Part shown: positions 54,982 through 64,000 of the stretch, piece by piece
How positions within the stretch are numbered: the first letter of the stretch is position 1
How the letters are laid out: every line of letters starts with the position of its first letter
The notes under the pieces: generated by a model
Databases searched by the model: none
Told to the model about the DNA's origin: nothing
What the model saw: only the letters and a program-made list of their open reading frames with translations
Position numbers and translations under genes: made by a program
DNA from: Hexactinellida sp. DTS-2022
Lineage: Eukaryota > Porifera > Hexactinellida
Assembly (NCBI GenBank): GCA_028753945.1
Contig: JAPNXP010000010.1
Span: 4,653,042-4,717,041 of the forward strand
Direction of reading: 5' to 3'
DNA length: 64,000 nucleotides

Positions 54982-56055
54982 GTCCGTAGCCTCTCCCCAG
55001 AACAGAGTTTAATTAACTAAGAGCCCAAATTTTCAGGATAGGTGTCTCATGGGTTACAGATGTGCACATGGGGTCACGATTTTTTATTACATTTTTTTGG
55101 ACACATTTTTGCACCTGTTTAATATTTGAAAAAGAATAATAAATAGTGCGCGAATATTTAATTTATATGCATTCGATAGAGAATTAAATTCTACACCTTT
55201 TCATAGTGCACGAATTTTTAAATTGGGTTTCGTTTGTGCCACAATTGAGTTGCAAGTTTCCTTTGTTTACTAACACTTCAGTTCAATTGAAAGTGTTAAA
55301 TCTAATTCTATTGTTTCACCTTGCGATAATTCTAGTGATTCAACTTGTGAGATCGAGTAGGCTTCTATTTTATAATTGAGAACTAAGATTCTACATTCCA
55401 TAACAACGACAGATTATGTGATTATATTTATTTCTGCTTAGAATATTCTTGCACAATGGATACATGACAAATTTAATTCTAATTAATTCGCTCTGTGTTT
55501 AACTTATAGAGATGGTTCCAAATAGATTAGTGGGGTTATCGAGTGCGCTGAATTCAAATATGATAGTGAAATTCAATTTAGATTAATAATTATTGCAAAT
55601 AATTGAACTTAATTTATTTTGATGTACATAATATTGGTGTTAAATTATTAATAGATTAATTAAATATTATACATACTAATTATCTAAATTTCATTAATTA
55701 ATCTCAGAAATGATATAAGATGGAAACAAACTTTCAATTCATCAATTAGTCCTTATGGCACGTGCCACCTATACAAGTGGGTCTTGACACCTTGAGGTGA
55801 TGATGACATCGTCAAAAAATGTGTTTTTACAATTTTGTTAATTCGATATTTAAAATGGGTTAGTTGATGTTGGGTGACCCAACACTCACATAAAAAATGC
55901 TGAGTCATCAGCTATTATATTCTACTCAAACTTGAATATCTCTAAAATGAAGTGAGCTAAATGGAAACTTCCACCACTCTAAGGGTCGATGCCTTCTGTA
56001 ACACCTTTTTGAAATAATTTAACACCATCATAGTGATGATGACATGGCGGAAAAA

Positions 56056-56173
56056 AATCCCAAATTGCAGCTGCGCCGACAGCATGTTTCATTGGAGGCA
56101 CTATCAATAAGCCAACACCAAAATATAGTGCCACCAAATGAACATGCGTCGGCACAGGCTGCAATTTTGGATT
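56056..56173 (-). repeat. FBR hairpin, copy 9 (mismatched)
   Basis: GCAGCTGCGCC faces GGCACAGGCTGC, so here the two arms carry different variants. It is the clearest exception to paired change. Confidence 0.8.
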
Positions 56174-56441
56174 TTATTATTATTATTATTATTAGTCCGT
56201 ATCCTCTACACACAACAGAGTTTAGTTAACTGGAAGCCCAAATTTTTAGGATGGGTGTCTCATGGGGTACAGATGTGCACCTGGGGTTACGATTTTTTAT
56301 TTACAAATTTTTAACACCTTTCAAAATTTGTCTGGTTCTTAACTCAAAAATGTTATATTAAGGCCACAATTTTTTTAACTAATGGATTCACGATAAAATT
56401 CTGCGTCTGATGGTAAAAAATGCAAATCTTTAAAATTGGTA

Positions 56442-56627
56442 CAGTCGAAACCGGTTTATTCTAACTCGGGTTATTCTAACTTATCGGTTTATTCTAACTA
56501 TTAGTAATGCAATCTTTTGTAAGAAATTCCAACTATACTGTATTTTTCATCGGTTTTTTCTAACTATCGGTTTTTTCTAACTATTTTTATCTGAAAAGAA
56601 ATGGTTAGAAAAAACCGGTTTTAACTG
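56442..56627. mobile_element. Pogo/Tc1-like MITE in FBR arm
   Basis: Ends CAGTCGAAACCGGTTTATTC and AAAAACCGGTTTTAACTG are largely inverse, with TA on both sides. TTATTCTAACT is repeated inside. 186 bp. Confidence 0.8.
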
Positions 56628-56668
56628 TAATTCATGCCATAAATGGGGGTTGAAATTTCTTTGTTTAC

Positions 56669-58065
56669 GGACATACCTAATTTCCGGAACGGGACGGTAC
56701 GGAACGGTACCATTCCGGAAAATCAAAGTACCTAAATTACGGAATTCCGCGGAGCGGTTCCGGCAAATATGAATACCTAATTTCCGGAACGAAATTATTC
56801 CGGAAATTAAAATGCCTATTTTCCGGAATATTCGATTCCGGAAATTATAAATGCCTAATTTCCGGAACAAATTTATTCCGGGAATTTAAATACCTAATTT
56901 CCGAAATATACGATTCCGTTAATTTTGATCCCTAATTTCCAGAACAAAGATACCTCCTTTCACTTAACCCACGATTGAAAGATATGTGCAACCCCGTGGA
57001 TGCCCTACCGAGACCCCGAGTAAACCAAAATAGTGATTCCAATTTCCAATCTTCCTTTCCCGTCTAAAATTCCTATTTTTTATTCTTTTACCCCCGGCCC
57101 TAAATCATTAGCGTTTTAGGGCCCGCTTAGTCCAAAATCGCTAAATGTAGGGACCAGTCCAGTGATAGAGACTAGACCTCTGCGCGGGTTAATTAATTAA
57201 TTCATTCATTAATGCGGGTCGCGGGACCCGCAACCCGCGGATTCATGCGGATCAAAGGATCTGAATATTTTGCGGTGCGGGGGCGGCACCCGTATACGAC
57301 CCGCGGAGAGGACTCCTTAAAATATTACAATACTATTAGTCATACTAACTAAGTGTCGCACTCAGGAAGGAGGGCAGTGATACAATGTGCATTTTACAAC
57401 GAGAGTTATCATTAATTAAAAACGTATGTAAGTCCCTAAACACTAAGTATGTATAAGTGACACGTGAACACTAAGTGCACGTGTCGGACGTGTAGACTGT
57501 AGACAAAGTGGTGTAGAGCACCACCATCACCAAATGTTCTCTCGCACGTACACATTACATACTGATGAAATCTGAGTTACTACCTAATTGAAAGTCCAAC
57601 TAATACCACTCCTGTAATTTATTTATAGTTAGGGTTCCAGTATTTAAATTGTGAATTTAGGTACTTGAGCTGGGATAGATCAACTAAAGATTGATTAATT
57701 AAACCTATACGATATATTCAATCTATGCAAAACGTGGGGTCCCTAAATCGCTAGCGATTTAGGGCACCCCTAGAACACAATAGGTTAGCTATTCGGCCCC
57801 TGGGTCCCTAAACGCCCTTACACCGGTTTGTTTCATTTTATCTTGATAATTTAGCACATTTAGTACAAAATAGTATATCAGAATGCAAAACCAAATGTTG
57901 TTAAAGTCTATAATAACCAAATTAACCAATAACTTGGGGGTCTATCCCGTTCCGTAATTTAGGTACTTAAATTTCCCGGAATGGTACCGTTCCGTAATTT
58001 AGGTACTTTGATTTTCCGGAATGGTACCGTTCCATACCGTCCCGTTCCGGAAATTAGGTATGTCC
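56669..58065. mobile_element. 1.4-kb element with ~85-bp inverted ends
   Basis: Ends GGACATACCTAATTTCCGG and CCGGAAATTAGGTATGTCC are inverse over ~85 bp. Flanks TTGTTTAC and TTTGTTAC agree apart from one T, a likely 8-9 bp duplication. TAATTTCCGGAA words are amplified just inside the left end (56690-56950). The interior also shows a CGCTAAATG/GGGACC inverted pair (57085-57160 against 57735-57815) and a GC-rich GCGGGTCGCGGGACCCGC cluster (57180-57310). No ORF. Confidence 0.85.
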
Positions 58066-58854
58066 TTTGTTACTGACACTTCAGTTCAATTGAAAGTGTT
58101 AAATCTAATTCTATTGTTTCAACTTGTGATAATTATATTGATTCCACTTGTGAGATCGAGTAGGCTTCTATTTTCTAATTGAAAACTAAGATTATATATT
58201 TCATAACAACGACAGATTATGTGATTATATTTAATTCTGCGAGAATATTATTCCACTGTTAATATAATGACGTAATTAATTATAATTAATTCAGTCAGTA
58301 TATGACTTATAAAGATGCTTCCAATTTGTTTATTAAGGGTTATCGAGTGTGCGGAATTGAAATTTGATAGCCAAATTAATTAATTAATTATTTATGACAA
58401 AATAATTTAACTTAATAATTGTAAGTTGACATTGAAATCGGTGTTATATTATAAATAATATTAATAATTATTTATACTAATTAATTAAATATCATAAATC
58501 TCAGAGATGATACAAGATAGAAACAAACTTCCAACTTATCAATTGATCCTTATGTGACGTAACACTTCTACAAATGGGTCCTGACACCTTGAGGTGATGA
58601 TGACATCGTCAAAAAATGTGTTTTTACAATTTTGTGAATTCTATACTTCAAATGGGTTGGTTGGTGTTGGGTGATCAGCCAACACGCACATAAAAAATGC
58701 TGACTCATCACTAATTATATTCTACTGAAACTTGAATATCTTTGAAATGTAGTGAGCTAAAACGAAACTTCCAACTCATTAAGGGTCTTTGCCTTCCGAA
58801 ACACCTTTCTGAAATAATTATACACCTTCATTGTGATGATGACATGGAGAAAAA

Positions 58855-58973
58855 TATCCAAAATTGCAGCCTGTGCCGACAGCATGTTCCTTTGGAGGCA
58901 CTATCAATAAACCACCATCAAAATATAGTGCCACCGAAGGAACATGCGTCGGCACAGGCTGCAATTTTGGATT
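58855..58973 (-). repeat. FBR hairpin, copy 10
   Basis: GCAGCCTGTGCC pairs fully with GGCACAGGCTGC. Outer stem has one extra base (AATATCC). Confidence 0.85.
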
Positions 58974-60099
58974 TTATCCTTCCGTAGATCCTACACAGAA
59001 CAGAGTTTAATTAACTAAGAAATGAAATTTTCAGGACAGGTGTCTCATGGGTTACAGATGTGCACCTGGGTCACGATTTTTTATTACAAATTTTTGACCA
59101 CATTTTTGCACTTTTTTAATGTTAGAAAAAGAACAATAAATAGTGCGCGAATATTTAATTTAAATGCATTCGATAGAGAATTAAATTCTACACCTTTTCA
59201 CAGTGCACGAATTTTTAAATTGGGCTTCGTTTGTGCCACAATTCAATTGCAAATTTCCTTTGTTTACTAACACTTCTGTTCAGTTAAAAGTGTTAAATCT
59301 AATTCTATTGTTTCAACTTGTAATAATGTATATTGATTCCATTTGTTAAATCTTACACTATTGTTTTAAATTGCGATAATTATATTCATGCCACTTGTGA
59401 AATTGAGTAGGCTTCTATTTCTAATTGAAAATTAAGAATTTACATTCCATAACAACTACAGATTATGTGATTATATTTATCTCTGCTTAGAATATTCTTG
59501 CACAATGGATACATGACATATTTAATTCTAATTAATTCGCTCTGTGTTTAACTCATAGAGACGGTTCCAATTAGATTATTGGGGTTATCGAGTGCGCTGA
59601 ATTCAAATATGATAGTGAAATTAAATTAAAATTAATAATAATTGCAAATAATTGAACTTCATTTATTTTGCTGTACATAATAATGGTGTTAAATTAGTAA
59701 TAAATTAATTAAACATTCATACTAATTAATTAAATATCATTAATCTCAGAGATTATACAAGATAGAGACAAACTTCCAATTTATCAATTGATCCATAAGC
59801 CACGTACAACCTATACAAGTTGGTCTTGACACCTTGAGGTGATGATGACATCGTCAAAAAAATGTGTTTTACAATTTTGTGAATTAAATAATTCGCAAGG
59901 GTTGGTTGGAGTTGGGTGAATACCCAACGCGCACCTAAAAATGCTGACTCAGCACATATTATATACTACTGAAACTTGAATATCTCTCAAATGAAGTGAG
60001 CTAATTGGAAACTTCCACCACTCTAAGGTTCGTAGCCTTCTGAAACACCTTTCTGAAATAATTTAACACCTTTATAGTGATGATGACTTGGCGAAAAAA

Positions 60100-60217
60100 A
60101 ATCCAAAATTGCAGCATGTGCCGACAGCATGTTCCTTTGGAGGCACTATCAATAAACCACCATCAAAATATAGTGCCACCAAAGGAACTTGCGTCGGCAC
60201 ATGCTGCAATTTTTGAT
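60100..60217 (-). repeat. FBR hairpin, copy 11
   Basis: GCAGCATGTGCC pairs fully with GGCACATGCTGC, a variant found only here, changed on both arms. Confidence 0.85.
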
Positions 60218-60235
60218 TTTTTTGATTCAAACACT

Positions 60236-60901
60236 TATAACAATTCTTCTGATGTATTACAGACTTATTCCATGGCTGTCGGTTATCTACAGGTATCCCA
60301 TGAATAATACCAAACACTAAAATCAATATATACTTGATAGAATTTTCTGAACTAGGTGCGCAAGTGGGTGAATCTCTACTGTAAAAACAAATTTTACAGA
60401 TTATTTATATTATAATACAGTTTTCCTATATATATATACTTCACTCAGTAAGAATCTTATACACTAATCAGCCAAAAGTATTTGAACAATTGGAATATTA
60501 TTGCAGACACAATAGTCGTCTGGTAACTTATTAACGGCTGTTTAAACTTCTCAGAAATTACTATAAATACCTTTCTATAGTTATAAATTAAAAAATATTT
60601 TAAATTCACTTCATTAGTCAATATCCATCAAGTGGCATAGGTGTATCTGCCACGTGCCACAAGTGGCACAAATGGGAATGTGGCTGTATTTCAGTAGATT
60701 TAACAATGTTAATTAAGTCTTATGCAATGGTTTAATTCAATGTTATGGAGTATAAAGCTATATAAATTAGATAATTTCGCCTTAAATTGTGACGAAATCC
60801 CCACCAAATTTTGTATTACGTCAGTGGCGCAAGGTGGTATATTTCCTAAAGTATTTGGAATTTCGGATGAATATTTCTGTGAATATACCCCATCTATAGA
60901 G
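60236..60901. other. No gene seen
   Basis: AT-rich. GTGGCATAGGTGTATCTGCC and CCACGTGCCACAAGTGGC at 60633-60670 form small inverse words. No credible ORF. Confidence 0.4.
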
Positions 60902-61164
60902 CAGAGATGGAACCGGTCGGGATTTTCATGACCCGACCCGACCGGTGCAGTTGGAAATTTGACCCGACCCGACCGGCCGGTCGACCGGTCAATCAAGCTA
61001 GCAATAATTTATAAATAATAGAAAACAAATTAAAATATTATGATATCGAATAGATCATAGTGAGATCTCGGCCGGCCGGTCAAGGTTCGACCGGCCGGTC
61101 AAGGTTCGACCGGCAGGTCAAGGTTCCGACCGGTACCCGACCCGACCCGACCGGTTCCGTCCTG
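60902..61164. mobile_element. hAT MITE made of CCGACCGG repeats
   Basis: Ends CAGAGATGGAACCGGTCGGG and GACCGGTTCCGTCCTG are inverse with small differences. A perfect 8-bp duplication, CTATAGAG, flanks it (60894-60901 and 61165-61172). Both halves are tandem ACCCGACC and GGCCGGTCAAGGTTCGACC words, GC-rich against the AT-rich flanks. Confidence 0.92.
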
Positions 61165-61551
61165 CTATAGAGCATGCGGAATATGCAATAATATACATAT
61201 AATCAATGTTCTGGGCCTCCGTCCTGAAGGTGTGGGTCGAGCCTTGAAATCATTTACTAATGTAAATAGGATTTCAAAAAATTCCTATATTTTTAGGCTT
61301 AAGCCACTGTGGACAAATTTTCAAAGGTGTCAAAGTGGTATAAAAAATAGTTTTTCAAAAATTTGGCTCGAGATGCACATCTGTAACATATGGGACACCG
61401 ATGTTAAAATTTTGAGCTCCGGAGATATCTAACTCTGTCCTGTAGAACGGATACGGACTAAAAGAAAAAAATACAAACCAAGGCTGTGATTACAATACTG
61501 GGCCACTATACTAGTATAGTCGGCACAGTATATAATAATAATAATAATAAA

Positions 61552-61670
61552 AATCCAAAATTGCAGCCTGTGCCGACGCAAGTTCCTTTGGTGGCACTAT
61601 ATTTTGTTGGTCGTTTATAGATAGTGCCTCCAAAGGAACATGCTGTCGGCGCAGGCTGCAATTTTGGATT
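61552..61670 (+). repeat. FBR hairpin, copy 12
   Basis: GCAGCCTGTGCC pairs with GGCGCAGGCTGC, with one G-T pair. Confidence 0.85.
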
Positions 61671-62390
61671 TTTTTCGCCAAGTCATCAAAGCCCAAGGTG
61701 TGAAGAACCATTTGTTAATCGGTCGGAGTCACAAAGAACGATTTTGAATTTGAAGTTTGTTTCTATCATAAACCATCTTGAGTTACATGCCATTCATTCA
61801 TTCTGTATTGATAATAAATTATATTATTAGTTATTTATTTTAGCAATGTTATCCACGGTGAGTTGAGTAGAGTCAACAAATTCCATATATAATTTTATTG
61901 TATTTAATCCATTGTATAGTAATACTACAATTAAATAGAAGCCAGCTGGAATTTATAAGTTGAATCAATATAATTATCGCAAGTTGAAACAATAGAGTAA
62001 GATTTAACAAGTTAAATCAATATAATTATTACAAGTTGAAACAATAGAATTAGATTTAACAGTTTTACTGTAATTGAAGTGTGAGTAAACAAAGGAAATT
62101 TGCAACTCAATTGTGGCACAATCTAAGCCCAATTTGAAAATTCGTGCACTGTGAAAAGGTGTAGAATTTATTTCTCTATCCAAATATGTAAATTTTATGA
62201 AGCTCACTATTTATTATTTAATGTTATGAGGTTTAATTAGATTAAATAGGTGTTAAGAATTTCTGGACGGAAATAGTAACCCCAGGTGCAAATTAGACGG
62301 TCACTCCGCACCTACATGCCAAGTTTTAGCCCTTAATGTCTAAAGGTTAGGGCAGGGTACCGTCTACGGAGAAATAATAATAATAATAAA

Positions 62391-62507
62391 AATCCAAAAT
62401 TGCAGCTGTGCCGACGCATGTTCCTTTGGTGGCACTATATTTTGGTGGTGGTTTATTGATAGTGCCTCCAATGGGACATGCTGTCAGCACAGCTGCAATT
62501 TTGGATT
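62391..62507 (+). repeat. FBR hairpin, copy 13
   Basis: GCAGCTGTGCC pairs with AGCACAGCTGC, one mismatch at the end of the variable segment; the short CTG/CAG variant on both arms. Confidence 0.85.
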
Positions 62508-63816
62508 TTTTTTCGCCATGTCATCATCACTATGAAGGTGTTAAAATATATCAAAAGGTGTTACAGAAGGCATCGACCCTTAGAGTGGCGGAAGTTTCCA
62601 TTTAGTTCACTTCATTTTAGAGATATTCAAGTTTGAGTTGAATATAATAGCTGATGACTCAGCATTTTTTATGTGAGTGTTGGGTCTTCACCCAACTTCA
62701 AATAACCCATTTTAAATATCGAATTCACAAAATTGTAAAAATACTTTTTTTTGACGATGTCATCATCACCTCAAGGTGTCAAGACTCACTTGTATAGGTG
62801 GTACGTGGCATAAGGACCAATTGATAAATTGAAAGTTTGTTTCTATCTTGTATCATCTCTGAGATTAATGAAATTTAGCTAATTAGTATAAATATTTAAT
62901 TAATAAATCAATAATTTAACATCATTATTATGTACAGCAAAATAAATAAAGTTCAATTATTTGCACTTATTATTAATTTAAATCGAATTTCACTATCATA
63001 TTTGAATTCAGCGCACTCGATAACCCCAATAATCCAATTGGAACCGTCTATAAGTTAAATACAAAAGGAATTAATTATAATAAATTACGTCAGTACATTA
63101 ATTGTGCAAAAAGAATATTCTCGCCGAAATAAATATAATCACTTAATCTGTCGTTGTTGTGGAATGTAAAATGTTAACGGTTCTATCATAAACCATCTTT
63201 AGTTTAATGCCATTCATTACTTATTGATAATAAATTAAATTATTAGTTATTTATTTTAGCAATGTTATCCACGGTGAGTTGAGTAAAGTCAACAAATTCC
63301 TTATATAAATTAATTTAATTTAATCCATTGTATAGTAATGCTAGAATTAAATAGAAGCCAGCTGGAATTTATAAGTTAAATCAATATAATTATCGCAAGT
63401 TGAATCACTAGAGTAGGATTTAAAAAGTTAAATCAATATAATTATTACAAGTTGAAACAATAGAATTAGATTTAACACTTTACTGAAATTGAAGTGTGAG
63501 TAAACAAAGAAATTTCAACCCCCATTTATGGCAGAAATTGACCCCTTTATTGGAAAATTTATTCTCCCATCAGACGCAGAATTTTAATGCGAATCCAAAT
63601 ATGAAATAAAATTTGGGGGTTTAGTAAAACATATTTTGAGTTATGGACCAGACAAATTTTTAAAGGTGTTAAAGATGTGTCAAAAATTTGTTAACAAAAC
63701 ATCGTAACCCCAGGTGCAAATTAGACGGTCCTATCGCACCTACATGCCAAGTTTCAGCCCATCAACAATTAAGCTCTGGCCAGGGCACCGTCTACGGAGA
63801 AAAAAATAATAATAAA

Positions 63817-63935
63817 AATCCAAAATTGCACCCTGTGCCGACGCATGTTTCTTTGGTGGCACTATATTTTGTTGGTTGTTTATTGATAGTGCCTCCAAAG
63901 GAACATGCTGTCGGCGCAGGCTGCAATTTTGGATT
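63817..63935 (+). repeat. FBR hairpin, copy 14
   Basis: CACCCTGTGCC faces GGCGCAGGCTG, the same imperfect combination as copy 1, which suggests recent common descent of the two. Confidence 0.85.
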
Positions 63936-64000
63936 TTTTTTTGCCAAGTCATCAACGCCCAAGGTGTGAAGAAGCATTTGTTAATTGGTCCGAGTCACAA

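Larger units (their letters stand above)
54990..60235 (-). repeat. FBR repeat cluster C (inverse orientation)
   Basis: FBR arms in the same orientation as cluster B, with hairpins at 56056-56173, 58855-58973 and 60100-60217. Interrupted by a pogo-like MITE (56442-56627) and a 1.4-kb element (56669-58065). Arm markers GATCGAGTAGGCTTC and GATTATGTGATTATATTTA recur in each unit. No genes. Confidence 0.8.
61480..64000 (+). repeat. FBR repeat cluster D (same orientation as A)
   Basis: One palindromic unit (61484-61530) is followed by FBR hairpins at 61552-61670, 62391-62507 and 63817-63935 with their arms. The spacing (839 and 1426 bp) and the order of arm variants match cluster A (856 and 1443 bp between hairpins 1, 2 and 3). 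The sequence runs off the window end within a right arm at GGTCCGAGTCACAA, the same sequence with which the window starts. Confidence 0.85.

Noticed and set aside
56577-56870. 97-codon minus-strand frame rich in FRKLGI repeats
   Set aside because: It arises from tandem TTCCGGAA words at the left end of the 56669-58065 element.

Overview
The window is eukaryotic: AT-rich, with GT-AG introns, widely spaced genes and a dense, deeply nested load of transposable elements. Gene content points to an animal or close relative: a Rel/NF-kB transcription factor, a coiled-coil/NHL beta-propeller protein of the TRIM C-terminal type, an LRRC74-like leucine-rich-repeat/EF-hand protein, FLYWCH and THAP domain genes, ribosomal protein eL14 and ribose-5-phosphate isomerase. 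A non-bilaterian invertebrate such as a sponge is my best guess, but nothing here fixes the species.

Layout. 1-4330: tandem and interspersed copies of an undescribed repeat family (called FBR here), each carrying a ~118-bp hairpin. 4462-6008: last two exons of the LRRC74-like gene. 7210-8424: NHL gene. 9014-9442: eL14. 9590-9937: MITE. About 10036-17675: a decayed FLYWCH/MULE transposon. Its gene has a 2.2-kb intron filled with a 20-bp satellite, and its 3' end is split by a 3.4-kb long-TIR element (13873-17272) and a 150-bp MITE. 17487-21260: retroposon-like fragments and MITEs. 21260-27770: FBR cluster in reverse orientation, split by a hAT element (22332-24229) that itself contains a pogo-like element. 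27770-29470: a fragment of the long-TIR family with two insertions. 31102-32526: Rel gene. 32803-34360: large inverted repeat. 34482-42713: minus-strand Ty3/gypsy element with 175-bp LTRs, broken by a foldback element in RNase H and by a 2.4-kb hAT-type element with nested palindromes in gag. 43269-49083: MITEs, a broken THAP-domain transposon gene and a tRNA-like SINE head. 50368-51141: RPIA. 52005-54981: MITEs and retroposon-like repeats. 54990-60235 and 61480-64000: further FBR clusters.

The probable functional host genes (LRRC74-like, NHL, eL14, Rel, RPIA) are unrelated and are not organised as a unit. Four of the five read as a single uninterrupted coding exon within the window. Most of the remaining DNA is transposon-derived.

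The most unusual points are: (1) an intron whose ends are inverted repeats that include exon sequence, and whose interior is a satellite built from the same motif; (2) fourteen copies of an FBR hairpin in which paired stem positions change together while one bulge and one mismatch stay fixed; (3) MITEs whose interiors are amplified terminal-repeat motifs; (4) palindromes nested inside palindromes within a retrotransposon.
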